A DNA stretch of 64,000 nucleotides from Gordonia alkanivorans NBRC 16433 (GTDB lineage Bacteria > Actinomycetota > Actinomycetes > Mycobacteriales > Mycobacteriaceae): the NCBI RefSeq assembly GCF_000225505.1, contig NZ_BACI01000056.1, positions 1 through 64,000 of the forward strand. The letters run 5' to 3'. A model generated the notes under the pieces. That model did not search any database. It was not told the origin of the DNA and saw only the letters and a program-made list of their open reading frames with translations. Of this stretch, positions 40,941 to 50,144 are shown in pieces (the stretch's first letter is position 1; each line of letters starts with the position of its first letter). The position numbers and the translations under genes were made by a program.

Positions 40941-41726
40941 ATGACTTCGACGGCGACAACTCCATCGGTCGGCAATGAATTGCGCCGCTGGCGCGAGCTG
41001 CGATCCCTCAGCCAGCTCGCCCTCGCCACGCAGGGGGCGGAGGTGAGCACCCGGCATCTGAGCTTCGTCGAGAACGGACGGTCCCGGCCGACACCGGAGA
41101 TGATTGTCCGTCTGGCAGAGGTGATGCGGGTACCCATGGGCGAGCAGAATCGACTTCTGCTCGCCGGAGGCTACGCTCCTCGCTATCCGCACCGTGCCAC
41201 CGACGACAAGGCGCTCGCGCCGGTGATGGCCGGACTGCGGCGCTTGTTGGACGCCCACGCGCCGTACCCCGCTTTGCTCCTCGATGACCATTGGGACGTC
41301 GTCGATGCCAACGAGCCCGTCGATGCGCTGGTCACCGGTTGTGATCCCGGTCTGATCGAGCCGCCGCTGAACGTGATCCGGCTCTGCTTGCACCCGCGAG
41401 GACTCGCGCCGCGCATCCGCAACCTGCCCGCTTGGCGAACACACCTGATTCACCAACTCGAGCAGCGCATCGCCCACACCGGCGGTGACCCCGACCTGGT
41501 CTCACTCCTGGAGGACGTCACCGCCTACCCCTCCGACGGAACTCCACCCGCCCGATCGCTGGTCGACCCTGTCATCCCGATGGAGATCGAGGTAGGCGAC
41601 GATGTACTCCGGCTCTTCAGCGTGACCAGCCAGATCGAGAGTGCATCAGACGTCACCCTCCGTGGGCTCCATCTCGAGACTTTCGTACCCGCGGACGACA
41701 CCACGCGGCAGCTGCTGAGTCGGTGA
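40941..41726 (+). CDS. XRE-family regulator with MmyB-like C-terminal domain
   Basis: A 261-residue protein: N-terminal XRE HTH (RWRELRSLSQLALATQGAEV, then RHLSFVENGRSRPTPEMIVR), then a ligand-binding domain of the MmyB/PAS type (PYPALLLDDHWDVVDANEPV). Such regulators often repress a divergent enzyme gene, here the SnoaL protein. ATG at 40941. Confidence 0.88.
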   Translation: MTSTATTPSVGNELRRWRELRSLSQLALATQGAEVSTRHLSFVENGRSRPTPEMIVRLAEVMRVPMGEQNRLLLAGGYAPRYPHRATDDKALAPVMAGLRRLLDAHAPYPALLLDDHWDVVDANEPVDALVTGCDPGLIEPPLNVIRLCLHPRGLAPRIRNLPAWRTHLIHQLEQRIAHTGGDPDLVSLLEDVTAYPSDGTPPARSLVDPVIPMEIEVGDDVLRLFSVTSQIESASDVTLRGLHLETFVPADDTTRQLLSR

Positions 41727-42047
41727 CAGGAAACTGAGCGGCCTCCGCACGCGCTGAGCACCCGGCCCAGGCCAGGCCGGCGAGTCTCGCCTCGCATCCG
41801 CGGAAAGACGGCGAGGCCCATGCTGTCCGACATCATGCGACTTCGCGATCACCTCCGAGGTCATGATTGTCCTTCTGAGAGTGCCGCTTTCGGATCAGGC
41901 GACTGGTGTCGCCCAGCAACTGCGCTTCGATGCTGCCACTGGGGGGCACCGGTCGGCGCTGTTGCACGGCACCTCCCCCTGGGGCAGACTGCAGACACGG
42001 ACAATGCAGACCCCAGGTGTGAGCAATCACCGGGTGGGAGGACAGCG
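41727..42047. other. Intergenic region before the peptide importer operon
   Basis: 321 bp without a credible gene. It holds the second copy of the XRE-region motif at 41857-41876 and a good GGGAGGACAGCG ribosome site at its end. It probably contains the promoter of the importer operon. Confidence 0.5.
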
Positions 42048-43655
42048 ATGACCGATTCACCCGGTGGGTCGGCCTCGTGGTCGACGCAGGGTTCCGGTCG
42101 GGTGAACGGTTCGTCTCGCCTGAACAGGCGTACCTTCTTCAAGGCCGCGGGGGTCACCGGTACCGCGCTTCTCGGCGCCTCGGCACTCGCCGCATGCGGC
42201 GGGTCGTCCGTCTCGCCGAATACCTTGCGGGTCGCCATCGCAGGCGAACCCGATCAGCTCGATCCGCAGAAATCCAGCTCGTACTTCACCTTCGAGGTAC
42301 TCGAGAACGTCTTCGACACCCTCGTCGAACCCGACGAGAACCTGCAGATGCAACCATCTCTCGCCGAGAGCTGGGAGGTGAGCCCCGACGCCAGGCAGTG
42401 GACTTTCCTCCTGCGCCCGGGGGTCACGTTCCACAACGGCGATCCGCTGACCGCCGCCGACGTCGAGTTCTCGTTCCGACGCATCCTCGACGAGGAGCTG
42501 TCCAACGCCTGGAAACTCGAGGCCATCGAATCGATCACCGCGCTCGACGACCGCCGCGTGCAGTTCACCGTCCGCGAACCCACCCCGAACCTACTCACCA
42601 ACATCGGCGGCTTCAAAGGACTGGCGATCGTCAACCGGCGCAACGTCGAATCCGGGGAGATCGCAACGAAACCCGTGGGCACGGGCCCGTTCTCGTTCGT
42701 CTCGCGCTCCCCCGGCGCGTCGATCGTGCTGAAGGCCAACCCCGACTACTGGGGTGGGCCGCCGGCGATCGACGGCGTGAACTACAGCTTCATCTCGCAG
42801 GGCACGACGGCGGTGTCGGCATTGCGCTCCGGCGAGATCGATTGGACGGACGCGATTCCCGCGCAGCAGCTGAACATCCTGTCGCGGGACGACACCCTAG
42901 AAGTCGGCACCGTCACGGCCAACGACTACTGGTACATCACGATGAACTTCGACGCCAAGCCGTTCGAGGACACCCGCGTGCGCCAGGCCGTCGCCTACGC
43001 CATCGACCGACCATCGATCGCGCAGGTCGTCGGATACGGCACCGCCACACCCAACGAACTCGCGATCCCCTCGACCAGCCCCTGGTTTGCCCCCTACGAC
43101 CGCTACACCGCGGGCCTCGACCGCGCCCAAGCCGTCGACAAGGCGAAAGACCTGTTGCGCCAGGCCGGTATCCGGTCGATGGACATGCGGCTCATGGTGA
43201 CCACCGAGTACCCCGAGACCGTGACCGCGGCGCAGGTCATCGCGTCGAACCTGTCCGACGTCGGCATCGCCGTCAAGATCGAGCAACTCGACTTCGGCGC
43301 GTGGCTCGACCGGCAGGCCGCCGGCGACTTCGACGCCCTGCTGCTCGGCTGGCTCGGCAACATCGACCCCGACGACTTCTACTACGCCCAGCATCATTCG
43401 GCGGGAACGTCGAACGCGCAGAAGTACTCGAACCCGCAGGTGGACGCCTTACTCGACCGGGGACGCACCGAACTCGACGTCGAAACCCGCAAGGGCATCT
43501 ACGCCGACGCGGCCGGCCGGATCGCCGACGACGTGAGTTACCTGTACCTCTACAACCCGTCTGCCACGCAGGCGTTTTCGAAGGAGCTCCACGGATACAC
43601 GGTCCGGTCCGACAAAGCCGTCCGGTTCCGCTCCGCCCGGCTGGAGAGGGGCTGA
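42048..43655 (+). CDS. Peptide/opine-type substrate-binding lipoprotein (SBP_bac_5), Tat-exported
   Basis: A 535-residue family 5 solute-binding protein. The N-terminus carries a Tat signal (LNRRTFFKAAGVTGTALLGA) ending in lipobox ALAAC, so it is exported folded and lipidated. The family motifs are RVAIAGEPDQLDPQKSSSYF, LAESWEVSPDARQWTFLLRP and VKIEQLDFGAWLDRQAAGDF. First gene of a three-gene importer. ATG at 42048. Confidence 0.9.
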   Translation: MTDSPGGSASWSTQGSGRVNGSSRLNRRTFFKAAGVTGTALLGASALAACGGSSVSPNTLRVAIAGEPDQLDPQKSSSYFTFEVLENVFDTLVEPDENLQMQPSLAESWEVSPDARQWTFLLRPGVTFHNGDPLTAADVEFSFRRILDEELSNAWKLEAIESITALDDRRVQFTVREPTPNLLTNIGGFKGLAIVNRRNVESGEIATKPVGTGPFSFVSRSPGASIVLKANPDYWGGPPAIDGVNYSFISQGTTAVSALRSGEIDWTDAIPAQQLNILSRDDTLEVGTVTANDYWYITMNFDAKPFEDTRVRQAVAYAIDRPSIAQVVGYGTATPNELAIPSTSPWFAPYDRYTAGLDRAQAVDKAKDLLRQAGIRSMDMRLMVTTEYPETVTAAQVIASNLSDVGIAVKIEQLDFGAWLDRQAAGDFDALLLGWLGNIDPDDFYYAQHHSAGTSNAQKYSNPQVDALLDRGRTELDVETRKGIYADAAGRIADDVSYLYLYNPSATQAFSKELHGYTVRSDKAVRFRSARLERG

Positions 43656-43656
43656 C

Positions 43657-44622
43657 GTGACCTCGCTCCGTTCCCCGCTGCTGCGCTTCATCCTCATCCG
43701 GCTCGCCTACACCGTCGCTGTCTTGCTGGGGGTGATCGTCGCGGTGTTCTTCCTGATCCAGATCGTGCCCGGCGACCCGGTGCGCATCGCACTCGGCACG
43801 CGCTACACGCCGGAATCGTATGAGGCGCTTCGCAGTGCATCCGGCCTGGATCAGCCGCTCGCCAACCAACTGTTCGCCTACGTCGGCAATGCCTTCACCG
43901 GCGATCTCGGGGTGAGTTTTCGCAACAGCGAACCCGTCACGACCATGCTGTTCGACCGGTTGCCCGCCACCATCACGCTCGCCCTCGCCGCCATCGTGGT
44001 GGCACTGCTCATCGCGATCCCGCTGGGGTCGTGGGCGGCTCTCCGCGAAGGCCGACTGGCCGACAACGTCATTCGCGTCATCAGCCAGTTCGGCATCTCG
44101 GTCCCGGACTTCTGGATGGGCATCCTGCTGATCGGTCTCTTCTCGACCGCGCTCGGCTGGCTGCCGTCGGCGGGATACCAGCCGTTCGCCGACGGGCCGC
44201 TCGGCTGGTTCGAGCATCTCGTCCTGCCCGCGGTGACGGTCGGGGTCGTGACGGGCGCGATCATGACGCGGTACGTCCGGTCGTCGGTGCTCGAGGTCGT
44301 GAACACACCGTTCGTCACCACTGCTGAGTCAAAGGGCTTGAGCAAGAAGAAGATCATGCTCGATCACGTCGGGCGCAACGCCCTGGTGCCCGTCCTCACC
44401 ATATCCGGTATCCAGTTCGCGGGGCTTCTCGGTGGCGTCATCGTCGTCGAGGTCGTGTTTGCCTGGCCGGGCCTGGGACTGCTGGTCTACGACTCGGTCG
44501 CGGCCCGCGACTACCCGGTGCTGCAGGGAGCCATCCTGCTGATCGCGGTGATCTTCCTGCTCGTGAACCTCGTCGTGGACATCCTCGACGCCGTCATCGA
44601 TCCGAGGATCCGGTTGTCATGA
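43657..44622 (+). CDS. Peptide ABC importer permease, DppB-like
   Basis: A 321-residue permease with six membrane segments and the EAA loop (TAESKGLSKKKIMLDHVGRN). GTG at 43657, one base after the binding-protein gene. Its end overlaps the next gene by 4 bp (ATGA). Confidence 0.9.
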   Translation: MTSLRSPLLRFILIRLAYTVAVLLGVIVAVFFLIQIVPGDPVRIALGTRYTPESYEALRSASGLDQPLANQLFAYVGNAFTGDLGVSFRNSEPVTTMLFDRLPATITLALAAIVVALLIAIPLGSWAALREGRLADNVIRVISQFGISVPDFWMGILLIGLFSTALGWLPSAGYQPFADGPLGWFEHLVLPAVTVGVVTGAIMTRYVRSSVLEVVNTPFVTTAESKGLSKKKIMLDHVGRNALVPVLTISGIQFAGLLGGVIVVEVVFAWPGLGLLVYDSVAARDYPVLQGAILLIAVIFLLVNLVVDILDAVIDPRIRLS

Positions 44623-47201
44623 CACCCACCGCACCCGACCCTCCCGCCGCCACGGATTCGGCCTGGCGCCTGCTGCTCCGCAATCGCGCATCGGTCGCGG
44701 GCCTGGTCATCATCGCGGTCGTCGTCGTCGCCGCGATCTTCGGTCCGCTGATCGCCCCGTACGGCGCCAACGCGATCGACGTGCCGAACGCGCTGCAGGC
44801 ACCGAGTTGGTCGCATCTGTTCGGCACCGACGACCTCGGTCGCGACGTCTTTTCCCGGGTCGTGCTCGCGGCGTCGGTGAGCTTGCGGGTCGCGGTGATC
44901 GCCGTGGCGATCTCCCTCACGGTCGGCGTGATCCTCGGGATGGTCGCGGGTTTCGCCGGCGGGGTGCTCGACACGGCGCTCATGCGCATCGTCGACGTGG
45001 TGTTCTCGTTCCCCGTGCTCCTCCTGGCACTGGCGATCGTCGCGGTCCTGGGGCCCGGGGTCACATCGGCGATGATCGCCATCGGCGTCGTCTACATCCC
45101 GATCTTCGCTCGGGTCGCCCGCGCGGACACGTTGCGGGTGCGGCAGACCCAGTACGTGCAGTCGGCCCGGACGATGGGGGTGCGTACCTCCCGCATCCTG
45201 TTCAGCCATGTGCTGCCGAACATCTCGGGGCCGGTCATCGTGCAGACCTCGATCTCTCTCGCGTTCGCCATCCTGTCGGAGGCCGCACTGTCCTTCCTGG
45301 GCCTCGGTGTCCAGCCGCCCGATCCGTCATGGGGCCGCATGCTTTTCGATGCGCAGGGTTTCATCACCACCGCATGGTGGATGGGCGTCTTCCCCGGTCT
45401 CGCGATCCTGTTCACCGTGTTCGCGTTCAACCTGGTCGGCGACGGGGTGCGCGACGTGCTCGACCCACGGCAGCGCACGCTGCTGCGCAACCGGGGATAC
45501 GACCGCACGTCCGTCACCGTCGCGACGGCGACGCCGAAGCCGGCACGCGCAGTCGCCGAGGATTCGGTGCTGGACGTGGAAGACCTCATCGTCGGGGTCG
45601 GACCGCGGGAGATCGTGCACGGCATCAGCTTCACGGTCGCACGCGGCGAGACTCTCGGCATCGTCGGCGAGAGCGGTTCGGGAAAGTCGTTGAGCGTGCT
45701 CGCCGCAACGGGTCTGTTCGACGCCCCGAGCGCCTACGTGCGCGGATCGGCTCGACTCGGTACCACCGAGATCGTCGGCGCCACCCCGTCGACGCTGCGT
45801 GCCCTTCACGGAACACGAGTGGGCTTCGTCTTCCAGGACCCGTCGTCGAGCCTCAATCCGCTTCTCACCATCGAGCAGCAGCTCACCGAGGGACCGCGCC
45901 GACACCTCGGCCTCGGTCGCGCCGAGGCACATGACCGCGCACTCCAGTTGCTGCGCGACGTCAATCTGCCCGACCCCGAAAGCCGTTTGCGCGCATACCC
46001 GCACCAACTGTCGGGCGGCCAGCGCCAGCGCGTGATGATCGCGATCGCCCTTGCCTGCGACCCCGACCTGCTCATCGCCGACGAGGCGACCACGGCCCTC
46101 GACGTGACCACCCAGGCGCAGATCATCGATCTCGTCGCCGACCTCCAGCGCAAACGCGGCATGGCGGTGGTGTGGATCAGCCACGACCTCGGGGTGATCG
46201 GTCGGATCGCCGACCGTGTCATGGTCATGCGTTCGGGTCGCATCGTCGAAAGCCGCGACGTGGCAGCACTCTTCGACGACCCGCGGGACGAGTACAGCAA
46301 GAAGCTCCTCGACTCGCGGCCGTTGCTGAGCAAGGTCGAGGAACGCGACGCCGACCGGGGGCTGACGAAGGAAGTCGCCGAGAAACCCGTCCTGCAGGTG
46401 AGCGGGCTCGGCGTCGAGTACGTGGTGCGCGGACCGACGGGCCGGAGCATTGTGCACGCGATCGACGGGGTGGACCTCGAGGTGGCGCGCGGCCGGACTC
46501 TCGGCATCGTCGGCGAGTCGGGATCGGGAAAGTCGACGGTCGCCGGCGTTGTCACCGGTCTGATCACCTCGGGTCAGGGAACGACGGTGACCGGCAGCGT
46601 GACGGTGACGATCGACGGGCGCGAGGTCGAGGCGGTGGGTGTTCGAGGTGCTGACGAGGCGCTCCTCCGACGCCGGGTCGCGATGGTCTTCCAGGACCCG
46701 ACCGCGTCACTGGATCCGCGGATGACGGTCGCCGCGTCGATCGCCGAACCGCTCCGCGCACAGGGGCCGGCCTCCGGTCGCGACAAGATGCGCAGCCGTG
46801 CCGAGCAGTTGCTGGCAGACGTCAGCCTCGACTCGTCGTTCCTCGGTCGCTATCCGCATGAGATGTCCGGCGGTCAGCGCCAGCGCGTCTGCATCGCACG
46901 GGCGTTGGCCTCCGAACCGGAGATCCTCATCCTCGACGAGTCGACGGCGTCGCTCGATGTGTCGGTGCAGGCGGGCGTACTCGAACTGTTGCGGGGGCTG
47001 CAGCGCGAGAAGGGTCTGACCTTCCTGTTCATCGCGCACGACCTCGCCGTCGTCGAGCAGATCAGCGGCACCGTCGCGGTGATGCAGAACGGCAGGGTCG
47101 TCGAAGCAGGCCCGGCGTCGCAGATCCTGCACGATCCCGAAACCGATTACACGCGAGACCTTCTCGCGGCGATCCCGCCAGAGGTCCCGCAGCGGGCGTG
47201 A
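44619..47201 (+). CDS. Triple-fusion peptide importer: DppC permease + DppD + DppF ATPases
   Basis: An 860-residue protein. Residues ~1-300 are a DppC-like permease with the EAA loop (YVQSARTMGVRTSRILFSHV). Residues ~320-570 are ATPase 1: Walker A GESGSGKSLS, signature LSGGQRQRV, DEATTALD. Residues ~590-855 are ATPase 2: GESGSGKSTV, MSGGQRQRV, DESTASLD. Normally three genes; permease-ATPase fusions are known in actinomycetes, two ATPases on one permease are rarer. With DppB and the binding lipoprotein this makes a two-permease, two-ATPase importer from three genes. No stop or frameshift is visible at the joins. Confidence 0.9.
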   Translation: MTPTAPDPPAATDSAWRLLLRNRASVAGLVIIAVVVVAAIFGPLIAPYGANAIDVPNALQAPSWSHLFGTDDLGRDVFSRVVLAASVSLRVAVIAVAISLTVGVILGMVAGFAGGVLDTALMRIVDVVFSFPVLLLALAIVAVLGPGVTSAMIAIGVVYIPIFARVARADTLRVRQTQYVQSARTMGVRTSRILFSHVLPNISGPVIVQTSISLAFAILSEAALSFLGLGVQPPDPSWGRMLFDAQGFITTAWWMGVFPGLAILFTVFAFNLVGDGVRDVLDPRQRTLLRNRGYDRTSVTVATATPKPARAVAEDSVLDVEDLIVGVGPREIVHGISFTVARGETLGIVGESGSGKSLSVLAATGLFDAPSAYVRGSARLGTTEIVGATPSTLRALHGTRVGFVFQDPSSSLNPLLTIEQQLTEGPRRHLGLGRAEAHDRALQLLRDVNLPDPESRLRAYPHQLSGGQRQRVMIAIALACDPDLLIADEATTALDVTTQAQIIDLVADLQRKRGMAVVWISHDLGVIGRIADRVMVMRSGRIVESRDVAALFDDPRDEYSKKLLDSRPLLSKVEERDADRGLTKEVAEKPVLQVSGLGVEYVVRGPTGRSIVHAIDGVDLEVARGRTLGIVGESGSGKSTVAGVVTGLITSGQGTTVTGSVTVTIDGREVEAVGVRGADEALLRRRVAMVFQDPTASLDPRMTVAASIAEPLRAQGPASGRDKMRSRAEQLLADVSLDSSFLGRYPHEMSGGQRQRVCIARALASEPEILILDESTASLDVSVQAGVLELLRGLQREKGLTFLFIAHDLAVVEQISGTVAVMQNGRVVEAGPASQILHDPETDYTRDLLAAIPPEVPQRA

Positions 47202-47202
47202 C

Positions 47203-48606
47203 CTAACCGCGCAGCGCGGCCTCCGCGGCGCGGAACCCGCACATGCCGTGCACTCCCCCGCCCGGTGGGGTCGACGAGGAGCACAGGTACACGCCGTCGA
47301 CGCCCGTGGCGTACGGATTCGGCGACAGGCGGGGCCGGGCGACGAGATGCCACAGGTCGTTTCGGCCGCCGCCGATGTCGCCGCCGACGTAGTTCGGGTT
47401 CTCGACCTCGAGCTCGGCGGGACCGATGCTCCGGGACGCGCGGATGCGCGAGGAGAATCCCGGTGCGAAGCGCTCGATCTGCGCGGTGACCGCCTCGGTC
47501 GCGTCGCCGGTGTACCCGCGCGGCACATGGGCGTAGGCCCACAACGGTTTCCGATCACCCATCGCCCGGGAGGGGTCGGCAAGCCACTGCTGGCCGATGA
47601 GGACGAACGGATCGTCGGGCATCCGGCCGTCGAGGACCGTGTTCTCCGCTCTCACCACCTGTTCCATGGTGCCGCCGAGATGGACGACGCCGGCGCGGTC
47701 GCATCCGGGGGCGGTCCACCCGACCTCGCCCTCGACGACATAGTCCACCTTGAACGCCCCCGGTCCGCCCCGATGCCCACGATAGGTCCGGGCGGTGCGC
47801 GACGGCTGTTCGGTGCCGAGGATGCGTTGCGCCGCTGTGGGGTCGGTGTCGAGCAGGACGATGTCGGCATCGAGGTCGGCGCGGCTGGTCACGGTGGTGC
47901 CGGTCTCGATCCGGCCGCCGAGATCGGCCAGCTTCGCGGCGAGCGCCCGGGTGATCGCGGCAGAGCCGCCCTCGGCCACGGGCCAACCCTCGACGTGGCC
48001 GGCCGCGGTGAGCATCACGCCGCCCGCGGCGGTGCCGATGCGGTTCAACCGCACGAAGGGATGCGCGGCGATACCGATGAACAACGCGCGTGCCTGCGGG
48101 GTGGAGAAGGCCCGGGCCAGCAGGGTCGCCGGTAGTCCCGAACGCGCTGCGAAGCCGGCGAAACCCAGCGGATGTCGCGGGATTCGCAGCATGGGCCCGA
48201 GCGCATCGTCGGCGACGGCGGAGAAGCGTTTCGCCACGGGCCCGAAGATCGCGCGCCACCGTCGACCGTCGGCGCCGAGCCCGGCGGCGGTCTTCTCGAC
48301 CGACTGGTAGAACAGGCCGGCGGTGCCGTCGTCGAGGGGATGCGCGGCGTCGATCTCCGGCCGGAGGAAGCGCAGGCCGTACTGCTCGAGCCCGAGGGTT
48401 CGCAGATATGGAGACGCCGCACCGAGCGGGTGGAAGGCCGAACAGATGTCGTGCACGATGCCGGGCTCGAGCAGCTCCGCGCTGCGTGTGCCGCCACCGA
48501 TCTCGTCTGCGGCCTCCAGCACGGTCACCTCCAGACCCGCCTGGGCGAGCCGGACCGCGCCCGCGAGTCCGTTGGGTCCTGCTCCGACTACGACGGCTCT
48601 TCGCAT
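47203..48606 (-). CDS. CrtI-like FAD oxidoreductase (phytoene-dehydrogenase family)
   Basis: A 467-residue flavoprotein: dinucleotide motif AVVVGAGPNGLAGAVRLAQA near the start, EIGGGTRSAEL, and the C-terminal CSSSTPPGGGVHGMCGFRAA. It is of the type of Rv3829c rather than a true carotenoid desaturase. ATG at 48604-48606. Convergent with the importer. Confidence 0.87.
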   Translation of the reverse strand: MRRAVVVGAGPNGLAGAVRLAQAGLEVTVLEAADEIGGGTRSAELLEPGIVHDICSAFHPLGAASPYLRTLGLEQYGLRFLRPEIDAAHPLDDGTAGLFYQSVEKTAAGLGADGRRWRAIFGPVAKRFSAVADDALGPMLRIPRHPLGFAGFAARSGLPATLLARAFSTPQARALFIGIAAHPFVRLNRIGTAAGGVMLTAAGHVEGWPVAEGGSAAITRALAAKLADLGGRIETGTTVTSRADLDADIVLLDTDPTAAQRILGTEQPSRTARTYRGHRGGPGAFKVDYVVEGEVGWTAPGCDRAGVVHLGGTMEQVVRAENTVLDGRMPDDPFVLIGQQWLADPSRAMGDRKPLWAYAHVPRGYTGDATEAVTAQIERFAPGFSSRIRASRSIGPAELEVENPNYVGGDIGGGRNDLWHLVARPRLSPNPYATGVDGVYLCSSSTPPGGGVHGMCGFRAAEAALRG

Positions 48607-48625
48607 GCCGCCACGGTAGCCGCGA

Positions 48626-49144
48626 TCAGCGGATCTTGAAGATGACCGCCCGCTGGACCACGAAGTTGATGACCGTCGCGGTGCCCTGCGCGATGACGAA
48701 GGCGATCGCCGAGTAGAGGGCCGTCTTGTCCCACAGCGACGACAACCAGCTGTACAGACCGACGTTGACCGCGAAGGTGACCAGGTAGAGGAGCACGACC
48801 GCGGTGAAGCGGGCGGCGCTCGGCTCGGCGCGGAACGTCCAGCGCCGGTTGATCAGGTACGCGACGGTGGTGCCGAGGATGAAGCCGAATGCCTTGGCGA
48901 CCCAGTCCGGGGTCCCGACGATGTACTGCAGGAACAGCGTCAGCCCGAAGTCGAGAACCGCCGACCCGGCGCCGGTGACGACGAAGCGGATCAGCTGCGT
49001 CTTCAGGTCGACATCGGTCGACGCCTCTTCGTCGTCGAAGGGCAGTTCGATCGGCATCGGCGCATGCCGCGTCGTGAAGTCCTCGTGGTGATCGTGAGGG
49101 ACGTCACCTGCGGGTTCGTCGTTGCCGGAGTCGGGTCGAGACAC
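48626..49144 (-). CDS. GtrA-family membrane protein (Rv3789-like)
   Basis: A 172-residue protein: acidic N-terminal ~45 residues, then four membrane segments with the GtrA pattern (VTGAGSAVLDFGLTLFLQYI, VAYLINRRWTFRAEPSA, IAQGTATVINFVVQRAVIFK). In mycobacteria Rv3789 is near dprE1 and was proposed to flip decaprenyl-phosphoryl-arabinose or to anchor AftA; a related role is likely here. GTG at 49142-49144 is the best start; ATG options lie inside the acidic region. Confidence 0.85.
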   Translation of the reverse strand: MSRPDSGNDEPAGDVPHDHHEDFTTRHAPMPIELPFDDEEASTDVDLKTQLIRFVVTGAGSAVLDFGLTLFLQYIVGTPDWVAKAFGFILGTTVAYLINRRWTFRAEPSAARFTAVVLLYLVTFAVNVGLYSWLSSLWDKTALYSAIAFVIAQGTATVINFVVQRAVIFKIR

Positions 49145-49165
49145 GCTGACACCCTAGCGGACGAG

Positions 49166-49996
49166 CTAGAACTCCTCGTCGACGTCCGAGTCCCGGGCGG
49201 CGCGTTCGCCGCGGTCCAGCGAGGCGAGGTCGGCGAGGTCCGCGTCGTCGAGGGCGAAATCGAAGAGGTCCGCGTTCTCGAGCTGACGGCCGGCGTGCGA
49301 CGACTTCGGCACGACGCTGATGCCGTGCTGCACCGCCCACCGCAGCGCGATCTGAGTCGGCGACTTGCCGTACTTGCGGGCGATCCGCAGGATTGCCGGG
49401 TCGCCCAGGACACCTTCCTTACGGCCGGTCGGATGCCACGCCTGTGCGTGAATCCCCTTCTCCGCCATGAACTCACGGAGCTCGGTCCGTGGCAGTGCCG
49501 GTGAGCACTGGATCTGGTTGAGCACCGGCCAGCGCCCCGTCTCGTCGAACAGCGTCTGGAGCTGATGAGGTTTGAAGTTCGAGACACCGGGCGTGCGGAC
49601 GTAACCCTCGTCGGCCAGGGTCAGCAGTGCCTTCCACGACTCGACCGTGCGTCCGAGACTCGGGCACGGCCAATGGATCAGATAGACGTCGATGTAGCCG
49701 ACACCGAGCCGACGCGCGCTTTCCTTGGCGGCGTTGATCGCCTCGTCGAAACCCTGGTCACCGCCGCTGAGCTTGGTCTGGACGATGACCTCGTCACGAG
49801 CGATGCCCGAACCGTGCACGCCCATGCCGACACTGAGCTCGTTGCTGTAGCGGGGAGCGGTGTCGAGGAGTCGGTATCCAGCCTTGAGTGCGGCGCTGAC
49901 CGCGCCGATGCACGGCCGGCCGAGCATGTTGTAGGTGCCGAGTCCCACGAGAGGAATCGACCGACCGTTGCTGAGCTCGACCGAGGGGATGTCCAC
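49166..49996 (-). CDS. Aldo/keto reductase
   Basis: A 276-residue AKR: SNGRSIPLVGLGTYNMLGRP, GYRLLDTAPRYSNE with catalytic Asp and Tyr, VQTKLSG, YIDVYLIHWPCPS and the coenzyme motif SVVPKSSHAGRQLENADLFD. GTG at 49994-49996. It reduces carbonyls with NADPH; substrate unknown. Confidence 0.9.
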   Translation of the reverse strand: MDIPSVELSNGRSIPLVGLGTYNMLGRPCIGAVSAALKAGYRLLDTAPRYSNELSVGMGVHGSGIARDEVIVQTKLSGGDQGFDEAINAAKESARRLGVGYIDVYLIHWPCPSLGRTVESWKALLTLADEGYVRTPGVSNFKPHQLQTLFDETGRWPVLNQIQCSPALPRTELREFMAEKGIHAQAWHPTGRKEGVLGDPAILRIARKYGKSPTQIALRWAVQHGISVVPKSSHAGRQLENADLFDFALDDADLADLASLDRGERAARDSDVDEEF

Positions 49997-50144
49997 CCGA
50001 CAAGGATAGGTCGGCCGCGACCCCCGTTCGCTCCGCCGAGACCAAACTGGAAACCGAGGGGGGCACGGAAACCGCTCCGGTACGGCACGAATACTCACCG
50101 TCCTGAGGTGTACGCGGCACATGAGTACCTTTACTGTTCTGAAC

